Assembly (NCBI GenBank): GCA_021521415.1 | Contig: JAIQDT010002857.1 | Location: forward strand, 1 to 64,000 | Reading direction: 5' to 3' | From: Bidens hawaiensis | Lineage: Eukaryota > Streptophyta > Magnoliopsida > Asterales > Asteraceae | Length of the DNA: 64,000 bases | In this document: positions 24,621 through 37,146 of the stretch, one piece after another | How the letters are laid out: each line of letters opens with the position of its first letter | Numbering within the stretch: the first letter of the stretch is position 1 | Position numbers and translations under genes: made by a program | Notes under the pieces: generated by a model | What the model was told of the DNA's origin: nothing | The model's input: the letters and a program-made list of their open reading frames with translations, nothing else | Database searches by the model: none

Positions 24621-25541
24621 CCCTATTTTCATTCGGAGGCATATGATTCGATTTGCAATACAATCGGGGGTCAAGGTTTTTCACCGGATGAGGTGAAATT
24701 GGTGTTGTTTCAATTTTCGTTGGAGGATAAGGCGAAGAGATGGTTCTACACATTGCCATCAACATCAATTTACACTTGGGCCGAGATGCAACAAAGGTTT
24801 TTGGAAGAGTTTTATACGGCCCAAAAGACTAATGATGCGAGACGAAGTTTGAGATCTTTCCAACAACAATCGGGTGAAATGTTTCATGAAGCATTCGAGA
24901 GGTTCAACATGATGATCAAGAATTGTCCACACCATGGTATAGCTCTTTGGGAGTTGTTAAATGCTTTTCATGAGGGGTTGAATGAACAAGATGAGAGGGA
25001 TTTAATGTCAACCACAAATGGTACATTTGGTACCAATTATGAACAAGATGATTGGGCATTCTTGGAGCAGATGTCGGTCACTTCGAAGAGAAAAGCTCAA
25101 ACTGCAAGAAGAGCGAGACCGAACAATTGGAAGACCGCAAGTTCATGCCGTGGAAGATGTGGGGGTACAAACCACTAATCAAAGAATTGATGTTTGTACC
25201 AATTGCAATGAGTTGGGTCATGGGGCTGATGTTTGTACGATAGGTCAAGCACAAGTTGAATAGGTAAATGCACTTCAAGGTCAAGGGGTGGTAATCGGAA
25301 TTTCAACATGAACTCAAACACTTATCACCCCGGGTTGAGAAATCATCCAAATTTCCGTTATGGAAATCAAGCAACTCAACTCAATCCGAATTTTCAAGGG
25401 ACTTCTCAAACCACCTTTATCCCTCGTCAACAATACTTCAACCAAGGCAATTAAAATCAAAATCAATTTCAAGGAACGGGTGGTAATCAAGGTGGGTCTT
25501 CGGGTCAAAGTTCATCAAATGGGAATGAAGTGATGGACATG
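24621..25541 (+). pseudogene. Athila gag, core and zinc-knuckle part
   Basis: Continues gag after the solo LTR. The retrotransposon gag core is seen as FSLEDKAKRWFYTLPS and EEFYTAQKT. A frameshift near 25075 moves the reading to another frame, where a CCHC knuckle (CTNCNELGHGADVC) appears at about 25198-25239. Stops follow at 25261 and 25452. The chromovirus interrupts the coding sequence at 25546; gag resumes at 34953. Confidence 0.85.
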
Positions 25542-25546
25542 CTAAA

Positions 25547-27594
25547 TGTGACATCTGACCCGATCCGACCCGACCCAGGTACCCGTTTCTCTGACCCGAT
25601 CTCTTTCTTTTATTATTTAATATTTATACTTATATTTTACTTTTAATAATAATATACTTTTCCTTCCCGCCTCTTTCTCTCTCTTTCTTTCCGCCGTCCC
25701 GTCCCTCTCCTTCTCTCTTTCCGCCTTCTTTTCCCTCTTGTCGCCGTCCCGCCCTTACGCCTTGTTTCCCTCTTTTTTCTTCTAACTCGTTGCTTGTCCT
25801 TTGTTCCTTTCCGCCTAAGGTTGTCTGCGCAGCTCCACGCGCCAGATCCCTTACAAGGAATCCTGCGTGAAGACCACCTGTTTCAGCGATACGCGAGATG
25901 AACTCTTCTCGCAGCGCGCTAAGAATTGTAATTCTTCTCGCAGCGCGCGAAGGACGGTAGTTCTTCCCGCGACGCGCTAAGGATTTGTAGTTCTTCTCGC
26001 AGCACGCTAAGAATCGTAGTTCATCCCTCGACGCGCGAAGAATTATAGTTCTTCCCGCGGCGCGCTAGGAATTTTAGTTCCTCCCGCGGCGCGCTAAGAA
26101 ATGTGATTCTTCCCGCGGCGCGCTTAGAAATATAGTTCTTTCCGCGACGCGTTAAGGTTAGTTCTGTCTGCCTTCGCGCTCGCGCTCTCTTGACCTTCTG
26201 TGTCTGCCTTCGCGCCTTAGCCTTCTCGCGCTCAACCCTTTGAGTTTTCTTCTGTTTAATCTAGCCTTTTGCTTTTGTGTTGTCTTATCTTTTGAGCTAT
26301 TGACCTAATCTGCTTTATGTCTGAAAAGTTACTTTCGGCGCAGCATGCGCACCAACCCCATTGGTTGACAGATAAAGTGACTGACATAATCTTTTGAGAT
26401 CTGCTTTTTCCTTGCTTGACCAGTACCTTTTTCTGACCGCCCATGCCTTTTTACTGTTCCCTGACAGCTTTATCTTGCCTCTGCAGCTGCCATATCTTTC
26501 CATATCTTTTGCTTTTGGAATCTTTTACTTTTTGAGATCTTTTCCCCTTTTTCTGGATTTATGTCTCCTAGGGTTTTCCTATAAATAATAATAATAATAT
26601 TTTCATAACACATCACACACAAACACTTAATCTCTCCTGTTCTCTTGCCCCTTGCTCTCTCTGCCGCCTCCCTCTCTGCCTCCGTCTTCCTCCCTGTTCT
26701 ACCCTGCTTTTCCGGTAATATATATTATATATAATAATTTACTTATTAATTATGCTAACTTATAATCAAGACTTAAAACAGATCGTTAAAACAACAATCT
26801 TATTTATAGGTTAACTTGTGCTTGTTTAAAGTTGGTTCTTGCTTTATCTTACACCGCACCGATTATCAAGTGAGTAATCTCGTACCTAATCCCTTTTTGC
26901 TTTTAATGTTTTGGGATGTTCATGTGTTCATACAAACTTAGAGTCTTAAACTTGTTTATGAACTTTAGTCGCGCAGTATCCCATGTGTTGAGGACGTAGA
27001 CTTGGCTGTTTATTTGTATGTGTGGATCATTAACCGTCTTGTCGGTCTATTCCGCAGTTTTCATGGTACCATTAGATGAACACGGGAGAACTATCGTTTA
27101 TGATTTTCTCTTTTGTTTACACATGCACAGTTTGTTTTGTTTGTGAGCTCAATTGTGAGCACTGGCAGTCTTATGAATCTTAGAGTTGGTCCCGATCAGA
27201 TTACACCCTTGTTGAAAACCAGACATACACATGTTGCGCGCAGATTTATTGTTATCTATGTATTGTATTAAACTTGATTTCTCACCAACACGCAAGTGTT
27301 TGACGTTTTATTTTAACACATGTTCAGGTTTGCAGTAGCTGTTTTGGAGCTTGTGGACACGTAGGAAGTTTTCTTTATTTTTGACCTAGATTAAAATGTA
27401 TCAAGACAAGTTTTTGCTGTTCGAATATTATGATTTATAATATATTGATTTATGATGATTTATGTTATCTTATGTTTACTTTGCGCGTGCGCGAATGAAT
27501 GTATTTATTAAATATTGACACCCAATAGTGTCACGGGTAATGAAACAATATGTGGCGCCCCGATGTATAATCCGCCTTTGGTCGGGGTGTTACA
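25547..27594 (+). repeat. 5' LTR of the chromovirus
   Basis: TGTGACATCTGACCC...GGTCGGGGTGTTACA. Contains a GC-rich tandem repeat (25901-26157) and AT-rich sequence with a TATAAATAATA motif near 26580. Short open frames inside occur identically in the other LTR and are not genes. Confidence 0.97.
25901..26157. repeat. GC-rich ~30-bp minisatellite in chromovirus LTR
   Basis: About nine units of the form TAGTTCTTCCCGCGGCGCGC plus a short AT-rich tail such as TAAGAAT. The copy in the right LTR is at 33254-33510. Each unit has several CpG sites. Confidence 0.92.
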
Positions 27595-27597
27595 GAT

Positions 27598-27609
27598 TGG
27601 TATCAGAGC
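27598..27609 (+). promoter_or_regulatory. Chromovirus primer-binding site (tRNA-Met type)
   Basis: TGGTATCAGAGC begins three bases after the 5' LTR. This is complementary to the 3' end of initiator tRNA-Met, the usual primer of plant chromoviruses. Confidence 0.95.
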
Positions 27610-27830
27610 TCGTTGACTTTAGGATAGGTGGTTAGACGTAACGGCCTAGAATACCTAAGAGTCCCCTCTCGCGCATGAGAGAAATCTCATGTTTGCGCGC
27701 TTATTGTTAATTACTCGTTATTTATGAATATGCTCGCGCTTGCGCAGTATATGATTTTATGTTTTATTTCGCGATATTTCGATTTTTGCTGAATTTCGAT
27801 TTTTACTGATTTTACCTACATATTCGTTTG

Positions 27831-28100
27831 TTGGATTTGAAAATCCGAAAAGTCATGGTGATACATGAATAGTTGATTTTCAATTTTCATTTACGATTAT
27901 GTTCTGAGGTTGGAGACTTGAAAAGTCATGGTGATACATGAATTGTCAACCTCCAATACTCATTTTCTTGTATATTTTATATTGAAGATTGAAAAGTCAT
28001 GGTGATACATGAATCGTCAATCTCCAATACTCGTTTACTAGTTATTTTAAATTGGGAATTCGGAAAGTCATGGTGATACATGAATTGCCGATTCTTGGTT
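27831..28100 (+). repeat. Four tandem leader hairpins with a constant loop
   Basis: Between PBS and gag-pol ATG, four ~72-bp units each contain GTCATGGTGATACATGAA (TCATG at 27853, 27926, 27997, 28068). That core folds itself: TCATG and CATGA around GTGATA. The flanks differ between units but stay complementary: TTGAAAATC/GATTTTCAA (27837, 27875); TTGGAG..TTGA/TCAA.CTCCAA (27910, 27946); ATTGAAGATTGA/TCAATCTCCAAT (27981, 28017; one mismatch); GAATTCGG/CCGATTC (28056, 28088; one bulge). They sit in the untranslated leader of the genomic RNA. Confidence 0.85.
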
Positions 28101-28248
28101 CGAGTTTGTTACCTTTATTAAGTCTGCATTTAGGGTCATATATTTTACTTTAACTTTTGACAGTAACTGACTCCGTGAAACCAAGCTTTATAAGATTAAA
28201 ACTTTGCGCTAAAACCAAGATATTAACTAAAATTAAAACTTTTATAGA

Positions 28249-31200
28249 ATGCCTCCGCTATCTCGCCGATTTCAGAGAAGAGAAGCCTCGCGCATGCGTA
28301 GACAGCAACGTTCCCAGGAAATGGCCGCCGCGATAGCCCAAGCTTTGAGCCAAAACAATACCAACACCTCTAGTTACAACATTAAGTCCTTTAACGCGGG
28401 TAACCCTCCAAAGTTCACAGGTCTTGAAGGAGCCACCGTGATGCTCCAATGGCTCGAAAAGATTGAAAACACTTTCCTCCATACCCAATGCCCCTCAGAC
28501 AGACGAACCCTGTATGCTTCCAGTGTCCTGGAATCTAGAGCGCTTACATGGTGGAATGGAGTAGCTCATGCGCGTGGCGCAGAGGCTGCTTCTAGCATGA
28601 CATGGGAGGAATTCAAGGAAATTCTGACGCGAGAATTCTGCCCTCCCAACGAAATTAAGCGCCTAGAGGAGGAATTTTGGAATCTTAAGCAATACAGCGG
28701 TGAAGCGCGCGAGTACGCGACGCGCTTCCATGAACTAAGCCTGCTTGTCCCTCACCTTGTTACCCCTTCCCGCCGAGCCATAGAGAAATTCCTTGGGGGT
28801 CTCCCCATGGAAATTCAAGATTCTGTATGGGCCAGAAACCCAGTAACCCTCTCTGACGCCATCGAGTTGGCCGCTGTGCTCAGCGACAACCATGTCAGAG
28901 CAGGAACCCTGTTCCTTCGGGGAACAGAAAAGACCAAACCCACCAAGACTGCCCCTGAACCAACAGAAACCAAACCAGAACCCTCAAACCGTAACAACCT
29001 CAAGCGCAGGCGCAAGGCCTATGCGCTTACCAACCCGCCCATTGTCCAGCAACCCATTTACCAACCTCCAGTTTATGCGCCTAACCCTCTGTCAACCTAC
29101 CCAACACCTCCTGTAGTCCACAACTATGCCTTAACCAATCCAGCACTCCCTGCCCCGCCAACTAAGAAACCTTACACAGGAAACCACCCCTTTTGCCCAA
29201 CCTGTAGATTTCACCACCCAACCCAAACCCCGTGTCGACTTTGTACCCGATGTGGCCGTACTGGTCACCTTGCAGAAAACTGTAGAGTCCTTCTCGCCAA
29301 CCCAATTGCGCCAACACCACCAGTCTACCCGCAGAACCCACAACCAACCTACCAAAACCCACGACCCAGATCGTGCTTTAACTGCGGTGATCCCAGTCAT
29401 TTCCGGAACGCGTGCCCGAGACTACAAGTGCAAATCACACAGGCGAATCCGGTGAACCAGATTTCGAACCAAGTAACGCGTGGACGAGCTTTTAACATAA
29501 CCGCGCACCAAGCGCAAGCGAATAATGACGTGGTTAATGGTACATTTTTGCTTAACAGATTTCATGCTTCTGTACTTTTTGATACTGGCGCCGATCGAAG
29601 TTTTATCTCTCGCGCCTTCGAGCAGAAGCTTGCGCGACCGCGCAGCGATTTAAAAGAAAATTTTTCAGTTGAATTGGCTAATGGTGAAACTGTTTTAATT
29701 AACTCGGTGATTAAAGATTGTACGCTTAACCTTAACGAAAACGATTTTCTGATCGACCTCATCCCTATGCCTCTTGGAAGCTTTGATGTTATCATTGGTA
29801 TGGACTGGCTTACGCATAATCGCGCCGAAGTTATTTGCGCCAAGAAGATGATTCGCATACCTCGAGAAAATGGTGATCTTCGCATCTACGGCGAAAAACC
29901 CTCCCGCGGTCTTAAACTTATGTCTTGCGCCGAAGCCCGAAGGCTCATGCGGAAGAAGTGTATTGCATTTCTAGCCCATGTGGTTAAACCTGCTGAAGAG
30001 AAGAAGCTTCGCGATATCCCTGTTGTGCGTGATTTCCCTGAAGTTTTTCCTGATGATCTTCCTGGTATCCCTCCCGCTCGTGAAGTCGAGTTCCGTATTG
30101 ATCTTGTCCCTGGTGCTTCCCCCGTAGCTAAATCTCCTTATCGTCTTGCACCCGCTGAGATGCAAGAATTGGCAAGCCAACTTCAAGAGTTGACTGCTAA
30201 AGGATTCATTCGCCCTAGCTCTTCGCCCTGGGGTGCTCCGGTGTTGTTCGTTAAAAAGAAAGATGGATCGTTTCGCATGTGTATTGATTACCGCGAGTTG
30301 AACAAACTCACCATTAAGAACCGGTATCCCTTACCGCGTATTGACGACCTCTTTGATCAACTCCAAGGTGCCTCTTGTTTCTCGAAGATTGATCTCCGCT
30401 CTGGCTATCACCAGTTGCGCATCCGCGATGAAGATGTTCCGAAGACTGCTTTTCGAACTCGTTATGGCCATTTTGAATTCTTGGTCATGTCCTTCGGTTT
30501 AACCAACGCACCCGCCGTTTTCATGGATCTAATGAATCGGGTGTGTAGGCCTTTCTTGGATAAATTCGTGATTGTGTTTATCGATGATGTTCTGGTGTAT
30601 TCTAAGACCAAGGCCGAGCATGAGCAACATCTCCGATTGGTATTGCAAAAGCTTAGAGCTGAGCAACTCTATGCTAAGCTTTCCAAGTGTGAATTCTGGT
30701 CTGATGAAGTACAGTTTCTTGGCCATGTTGTAAACAAGATGGGTATTCATGTCGACCGATCCAAGATTGAAGCAATCAAGAACTGGATTACGCCATCCTC
30801 TCCTTCCGAGATCCGTTCCTTTCTGGGCTTAGCTGGTTACTACCGGCGATTCATTTCGAACTTCTCAAAGATCGCTTTGCCTTTAACAGCTCTAACGCAC
30901 AAAGGTAAACCATATATTTGGGGCTCGAAGCAAGAAGAAGCCTTTCTGACGCTCAAGCGTTTGTTGTGTGAAGCTCCTGTTCTTGCGCTACCTGAGGGTA
31001 ATGATGATTTTGTCGTGTATTGCGATGCATCCAACCAAGGTCTCGGTTGTGTTCTTATGCAACGAGGCAAGGTTATCGCTTACGCATCAAGGCAACTCAA
31101 GGTTCATGAAAAGAATTATACAACTCACGATCTCGAACTTGGTGCAGTTGTTTTTGCCTTGAAGATCTGGAGACACTACCTTTATGGTACTAAGTGTATC

Positions 31201-32865
31201 CTCTACACTGACCATAAAAGCCTTCAGCATATCTTTGATCAAAAGGAACTTAACATGAGGCAACGCCGATGGAACGAACTCATCAGCGAATACGATTGTG
31301 AGATCCGGTATCATCCTGGTAAGGCTAATGTGGTAGCCGATGCGCTCAGCCGAAAACCCTGCCAGCTTAACTGTATCTTGCCGCGCACCCAGCTTCACTT
31401 CGCGCCGATTCAAAGCAACCTTGAATCGCGTATTCGTGACGTGCAGCGCGCATCCATCAGTAATGGTAACCTTCGCGCCGAGTTAGCGTGTGGCGCGGAA
31501 GCGCATTTTGTCCCTAATCTGAGTGGAATTCTCTGCTATCTCAGTCGCATCTGGATTCCCTTTGATGAGAATCTTCGCGCTGATATCCTGAGTGAAGCGC
31601 ACAAATCTCGGTATTCTATTCATCCTGGCGCTGATAAGATGTACAAGGATTTGCGCATTACTTATTGGTGGCCCGGTATGAAGAAGGATATTGCTGTGTT
31701 CGTAGCTAAATGCCTGACTTGTTCTAAGGTAAAAGCTGAACACCAACGCCCATCTGGTTTGCTCGAACAACCAGAAATTCCTACGTGGAAATGGGAATGT
31801 GTAGCGATGGAATTTATTACCAAGTTACCTTTGACAACAAGCAAACATGATAGCATTTGGGTAATAGTGGATCGTTTGACTAAGTCTGCTCACTTTCTGC
31901 CCATTCGTGAAAACTACCGTGTTGAGCAACTCGCGCAGCTTTATGTCAAGGAAATTGTCTGCCGCCATGGTACTCCTTTGAGCATCATATCCGATCGCGA
32001 TGGCCGTTTTATATCTCGCTTTTGGAAATCTCTCCAATCTGCACTAGGAACTCGCTTGGACATGAGTACGGCATATCATCCTCAGACCGACGGACAGTCT
32101 GAGCGAACTATTCAAACTCTTGAGGATATGCTCCGATCTTGTGTTCTTGATTTTGGAGGTAATTGGGATTCACACCTGCCTTTGATTGAGTTCTCTTATA
32201 ATAACAGCTATCATTCCAGTATTGGTATGGCCCCATTTGAAGCACTTTACGGTCGTAAGTGCCGCTCCCCGATCTGTTGGAGCGAAGTGGGTGAAGCTCA
32301 AATCACAGGACCCGAACTTGTTCAAGAGACAACCGATAAAATCGCCAAGATCCGTGATCATCTGCTGACTGCCAGAAGCCGACAGAAGAGTTACGCAGAT
32401 CGTAGGCGGAAGCCTCTCGAATTTCAAGTTGGTGATCTTGTTCTCCTCAAAGTGTCGCCTTGGAAGGGTGTTGTCCGCTTTGGGAAGAAAGGTAAGCTTG
32501 CTCCTCGTTATGTTGGTCCATTCAAGATTCTCGCGCGTGTGGGAAAAGTTGCCTACAGACTTGACATGCCGCCCGCGCTCAGTAATGTGCATCCAACGTT
32601 CCATGTATCCAATCTCAAGAAGTGTTTAGCTGACGAGAACCTTCACATTCCACTTGATGAAGTTCAAGTTGATGAAACTATGCATTTCGTTGAGAAGCCT
32701 GTTGAGATTATGGATCGCGAGGTAAAGCAAACCAAGCGCAGTCGCATCCCTATCGTGAAAGTTCGTTGGGAGTCCAAGCGCGGAGCCGAGTTTACATGGG
32801 AAAGGGAAGATCAAATGAAGATCAAGTACCCGCACCTGTTCTCTGCGCAACCTACTTCGAGATAA
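28249..32865 (+). CDS. gag-pol: Chromovirus gag-pol polyprotein, 1538 aa, complete
   Basis: Single open frame with the full Ty3/gypsy order. Gag core around residues 60-220, then a Pro-rich stretch and two CCHC knuckles ([14 protein letters not shown] and [14 protein letters not shown], ~335-395). Protease DTGA at 445-448. RT about 600-860 with FIDD at 777-780. RNase H with YCDAS, ELGAV, YTDHKS and ADALSR. Integrase zinc finger from His1125 to Cys1155/Cys1158, and core with Asp1249 and Glu1285 (35 residues between). A chromodomain-like region ends the protein (~1480-1530, [14 protein letters not shown]). The usual first integrase Asp is Glu1188 here (AMEFITKLP). Length is normal for Tekay/Del. 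The start is the first ATG, 654 nt after the LTR. Confidence 0.97.
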   Translation: MPPLSRRFQRREASRMRRQQRSQEMAAAIAQALSQNNTNTSSYNIKSFNAGNPPKFTGLEGATVMLQWLEKIENTFLHTQCPSDRRTLYASSVLESRALTWWNGVAHARGAEAASSMTWEEFKEILTREFCPPNEIKRLEEEFWNLKQYSGEAREYATRFHELSLLVPHLVTPSRRAIEKFLGGLPMEIQDSVWARNPVTLSDAIELAAVLSDNHVRAGTLFLRGTEKTKPTKTAPEPTETKPEPSNRNNLKRRRKAYALTNPPIVQQPIYQPPVYAPNPLSTYPTPPVVHNYALTNPALPAPPTKKPYTGNHPFCPTCRFHHPTQTPCRLCTRCGRTGHLAENCRVLLANPIAPTPPVYPQNPQPTYQNPRPRSCFNCGDPSHFRNACPRLQVQITQANPVNQISNQVTRGRAFNITAHQAQANNDVVNGTFLLNRFHASVLFDTGADRSFISRAFEQKLARPRSDLKENFSVELANGETVLINSVIKDCTLNLNENDFLIDLIPMPLGSFDVIIGMDWLTHNRAEVICAKKMIRIPRENGDLRIYGEKPSRGLKLMSCAEARRLMRKKCIAFLAHVVKPAEEKKLRDIPVVRDFPEVFPDDLPGIPPAREVEFRIDLVPGASPVAKSPYRLAPAEMQELASQLQELTAKGFIRPSSSPWGAPVLFVKKKDGSFRMCIDYRELNKLTIKNRYPLPRIDDLFDQLQGASCFSKIDLRSGYHQLRIRDEDVPKTAFRTRYGHFEFLVMSFGLTNAPAVFMDLMNRVCRPFLDKFVIVFIDDVLVYSKTKAEHEQHLRLVLQKLRAEQLYAKLSKCEFWSDEVQFLGHVVNKMGIHVDRSKIEAIKNWITPSSPSEIRSFLGLAGYYRRFISNFSKIALPLTALTHKGKPYIWGSKQEEAFLTLKRLLCEAPVLALPEGNDDFVVYCDASNQGLGCVLMQRGKVIAYASRQLKVHEKNYTTHDLELGAVVFALKIWRHYLYGTKCILYTDHKSLQHIFDQKELNMRQRRWNELISEYDCEIRYHPGKANVVADALSRKPCQLNCILPRTQLHFAPIQSNLESRIRDVQRASISNGNLRAELACGAEAHFVPNLSGILCYLSRIWIPFDENLRADILSEAHKSRYSIHPGADKMYKDLRITYWWPGMKKDIAVFVAKCLTCSKVKAEHQRPSGLLEQPEIPTWKWECVAMEFITKLPLTTSKHDSIWVIVDRLTKSAHFLPIRENYRVEQLAQLYVKEIVCRHGTPLSIISDRDGRFISRFWKSLQSALGTRLDMSTAYHPQTDGQSERTIQTLEDMLRSCVLDFGGNWDSHLPLIEFSYNNSYHSSIGMAPFEALYGRKCRSPICWSEVGEAQITGPELVQETTDKIAKIRDHLLTARSRQKSYADRRRKPLEFQVGDLVLLKVSPWKGVVRFGKKGKLAPRYVGPFKILARVGKVAYRLDMPPALSNVHPTFHVSNLKKCLADENLHIPLDEVQVDETMHFVEKPVEIMDREVKQTKRSRIPIVKVRWESKRGAEFTWEREDQMKIKYPHLFSAQPTSR

Positions 32866-32899
32866 ATTTCGGGACGAAATTTCTTAAAGTAGGGGAGAC

Positions 32900-34947
32900 T
32901 GTGACATCTGACCCGATCCGACCCGACCCAGGTACCCGTTTCTCTGACCCGATCTCTTTCTTTTATTATTTAATATTTATACTTATATTTTACTTTTAAT
33001 AATAATATACTTTTCCTTCCCGCCTCTTTCTCTCTCTTTCTTTCCGCCGTCCCGTCCCTCTCCTTCTCTCTTTCCGCCTTCTTTTCCCTCTTGTCGCCGT
33101 CCCGCCCTTACGCCTTGTTTCCCTCTTTTTTCTTCTAACTCGTTGCTTGTCCTTTGTTCCTTTCCGCCTAAGGTTGTCTGCGCAGCTCCACGCGCCAGAT
33201 CCCTTACAAGGAATCCTGCGTGAAGACCACCTGTTTCAGCGATACGCGAGATGAACTCTTCTCGCAGCGCGCTAAGAATTGTAATTCTTCTCGCAGCGCG
33301 CGAAGGACGGTAGTTCTTCCCGCGACGCGCTAAGGATTTGTAGTTCTTCTCGCAGCACGCTAAGAATCGTAGTTCATCCCTCGACGCGCGAAGAATTATA
33401 GTTCTTCCCGCGGCGCGCTAGGAATTTTAGTTCCTCCCGCGGCGCGCTAAGAAATGTGATTCTTCCCGCGGCGCGCTTAGAAATATAGTTCTTTCCGCGA
33501 CGCGTTAAGGTTAGTTCTGTCTGCCTTCGCGCTCGCGCTCTCTTGACCTTCTGTGTCTGCCTTCGCGCCTTAGCCTTCTCGCGCTCAACCCTTTGAGTTT
33601 TCTTCTGTTTAATCTAGCCTTTTGCTTTTGTGTTGTCTTATCTTTTGAGCTATTGACCTAATCTGCTTTATGTCTGAAAAGTTACTTTCGGCGCAGCATG
33701 CGCACCAACCCCATTGGTTGACAGATAAAGTGACTGACATAATCTTTTGAGATCTGCTTTTTCCTTGCTTGACCAGTACCTTTTTCTGACCGCCCATGCC
33801 TTTTTACTGTTCCCTGACAGCTTTATCTTGCCTCTGCAGCTGCCATATCTTTCCATATCTTTTGCTTTTGGAATCTTTTACTTTTTGAGATCTTTTCCCC
33901 TTTTTCTGGATTTATGTCTCCTAGGGTTTTCCTATAAATAATAATAATAATATTTTCATAACACATCACACACAAACACTTAATCTCTCCTGTTCTCTTG
34001 CCCCTTGCTCTCTCTGCCGCCTCCCTCTCTGCCTCCGTCTTCCTCCCTGTTCTACCCTGCTTTTCCGGTAATATATATTATATATAATAATTTACTTATT
34101 AATTATGCTAACTTATAATCAAGACTTAAAACAGATCGTTAAAACAACAATCTTATTTATAGGTTAACTTGTGCTTGTTTAAAGTTGGTTCTTGCTTTAT
34201 CTTACACCGCACCGATTATCAAGTGAGTAATCTCGTACCTAATCCCTTTTTGCTTTTAATGTTTTGGGATGTTCATGTGTTCATACAAACTTAGAGTCTT
34301 AAACTTGTTTATGAACTTTAGTCGCGCAGTATCCCATGTGTTGAGGACGTAGACTTGGCTGTTTATTTGTATGTGTGGATCATTAACCGTCTTGTCGGTC
34401 TATTCCGCAGTTTTCATGGTACCATTAGATGAACACGGGAGAACTATCGTTTATGATTTTCTCTTTTGTTTACACATGCACAGTTTGTTTTGTTTGTGAG
34501 CTCAATTGTGAGCACTGGCAGTCTTATGAATCTTAGAGTTGGTCCCGATCAGATTACACCCTTGTTGAAAACCAGACATACACATGTTGCGCGCAGATTT
34601 ATTGTTATCTATGTATTGTATTAAACTTGATTTCTCACCAACACGCAAGTGTTTGACGTTTTATTTTAACACATGTTCAGGTTTGCAGTAGCTGTTTTGG
34701 AGCTTGTGGACACGTAGGAAGTTTTCTTTATTTTTGACCTAGATTAAAATGTATCAAGACAAGTTTTTGCTGTTCGAATATTATGATTTATAATATATTG
34801 ATTTATGATGATTTATGTTATCTTATGTTTACTTTGCGCGTGCGCGAATGAATGTATTTATTAAATATTGACACCCAATAGTGTCACGGGTAATGAAACA
34901 ATATGTGGCGCCCCGATGTATAATCCGCCTTTGGTCGGGGTGTTACA
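32900..34947 (+). repeat. 3' LTR of the chromovirus
   Basis: 2048 bp, same length as the 5' LTR, offset 7353 bp, with no difference seen in the stretches compared. Preceded by the purine-rich tract ending at 32899. Confidence 0.97.
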
Positions 34948-34952
34948 CTAAA

Positions 34953-37146
34953 GATGATGCAACAGGAGATGCAAAAGAGGAATCAGTTGGATGAAGCTCG
35001 TATACAAAAGGATGAAATTCGTGACAAAGCCATCCAGTCATTGACAACTCAAATGGGCCAACTTGCAACCGAGGTATCTAACTTGAAGAAGAACAAAGGT
35101 CAACTCCCGAGCGACACCAAGGTGAACCCTACTCACACTACTTCTCGCAATGTGCCGATTAATCAAGTAAGTGTTTTAAGAAGTGGTAAGGAGTTTAAAA
35201 TCAATACCACACCGGAGTTAGTTGAAGGTGTGGTAGAGGATGTGACGGGGGTAGAAAGTGAAGATGAACAAGCTTCACCCATTCAACCTCCTAAATCATC
35301 CACATTTTCAAACAAAGGTTCGGGCCAAAATGAACTTTTAAATGATAAAAGCAAGGAAGTGGGAGAGGTTCCAATTCCCTTTCCTTCGGCTTTAAATGAC
35401 ACGGGTAAGAAAAACGGGATTTTAAAAAGGGGTCCTCAAAAGGAGGAGATGTGGGAGGTATTTAAACAGGTTAAAGTTAATCTTCCTTTACTTGAGGCAA
35501 TAAAACAAGTACCCGCATATGCAAAATTTTTAAAAGAATTGTGTACTCAGAACAAAAGGTTCCTAAACGGGTTGATTTAACTGAACGAGTGAGTGCAATT
35601 CTTAAAGGTGTTCTTCCACCTAAGCTTCAAGACCCAGGAGCGCCCTTGATTAATATTCAAGTGGGTGACTTTCAAATGTCACGGGCACTATTGGATCTTG
35701 GAGCGGGTGTGAGTATCCTACCGGGGGGTTTGTATGACCAATACAATTTTGGTCCACTTAAACGAGTGGAGACCACAGTTGTATTGGTTGATTTGTCTCA
35801 CAAACTTCCTCGAGGGATCATGCGGGACGTTATAGTTAAAGTAGAGGAATTTTATTATCATGTTGACATTTTGGTTCTGGATTACTCGTCGGTTGACCCA
35901 ACACAACAACAAAATGTTATATTGGGTCGGCCATTTTTAAATACTGCTCATGCTATTATTGACTGCCGGTTTGGTACAATTGACATGGCCTTTGGAAATA
36001 GAAAAATGCGTTTAAATGTGTTTACTAATGTTGCTAATTCATTGGCTAGTGAAGAATGTTTTATGGCATATATCATAGATGGGTGTGTACCACACGAGTA
36101 TGAGGAAGGTATGCTGGATGTTTGTGTTTGTGATGAATCTGAACAGGTTCACATTTGTGAATTGGAGTTAGAGGAAAAGAAACAAGAGGTATTGGCATTG
36201 CAAGACGGAAGACCACCGTGGACTCATCAGGTTGAGAGTCTACCAACAGAAATCAATTCGGATACTAAACCCTCGTTGATTTGTCCTCCCAAGGTAGAAT
36301 TGAAAGAGTTGCCAAGTCATCTCAAGTATGCGTTCATGGGAGAAGGTGAGACGTTGCCGGTTATCATTGCCTCTAACTTGAATGAGGCTCAAGAAGAGCG
36401 GTTGTTGGAAGTTTTGAAGGCTCACAAGGCGGCGATTGGGTGGACAATAGCCGATTTGAAGGGTATTAGTCCATCTATAGTCATACACAAAATCATCACC
36501 ACGGATGATGCAAGGCCTACTCGGGAAGCACAAAGGAGGTTGAACCCCAATTTGAGAGAAGTGGTGAAAAAGGAAGTCATCAAATGGTTGGATGCGGGAA
36601 TAATTTATCCGATTTCAAACAGTGCATGGGTAAGTCCAACACAGGTAGTTCCAAAGAAAGCCGGCATCCAGGTAATTAAAGATGAAAATGGTGAACAAAT
36701 CGCCACCCGACCGGTAACCGGGTGGCGAGTGTGCATTGATTATAGGAAGCTAAATGCGGCTACCTCAAAAGACCATTTTCCATTACCCTTTATTGAAAAA
36801 TTATCGGGTCAAAAATTTTATTGTTTTTTGGATGGGTACTCGGGATATAATCAAATTGCAATCCATCCTGAAGACCAACACAAAACCACATTCACATGTC
36901 CATATGGCACTTTTGCCTTTAGGCGAATGCCATTTGGATTGTGTTATGCCCCGGCCACGTTCCAACGATGTATGATGAGTATTTTTTCGGACATGGTTGG
37001 GGATTCACTTGAGGTATTTATGGATGACTTTTCTATTTTTGGGTCAACATTTGAAAGATGTCTTGATGAATTGGAAAAAGTTTTAAAACATTGTGTCTAG
37101 ACTAATTTGGTTTTAAGTTGGGAGAAAAGTCATTTCATGGTACAAG
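34953..37146 (+). pseudogene. Athila gag end, protease and reverse transcriptase
   Basis: The first frame (34954-35580) has a coiled-coil-like start (MMQQEMQKRNQLDEA) and linker. A frameshift near 35545 leads into a 519-residue frame (35541-37100) with the Athila-type protease motif LLDLGAG and RT blocks: WRVCIDYRKLN, FLDGYSGYNQI and FMDD (about 37018-37029). A TAG at 37098 breaks RT, and a solo LTR interrupts it at 37147. Confidence 0.9.

Larger units (their letters stand above)
25547..34947 (+). mobile_element. Intact Tekay/Del-type chromovirus, 9401 bp, TSD CTAAA
   Basis: LTRs 25547-27594 and 32900-34947, both 2048 bp and identical in every stretch compared. Target duplication CTAAA at 25542-25546 and 34948-34952. 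It has a tRNA-Met-type PBS, one uninterrupted gag-pol frame, a C-terminal chromodomain-like region, and a polypurine tract (AGTAGGGGAGAC) abutting the 3' LTR. The youngest datable insertion in the nest. Confidence 0.96.

Noticed and set aside
26256..26588. Three short open frames, repeated exactly at 33609-33941
   Set aside because: Both sets lie in the identical LTRs of the chromovirus; no domain similarity and no reason to think they are translated.
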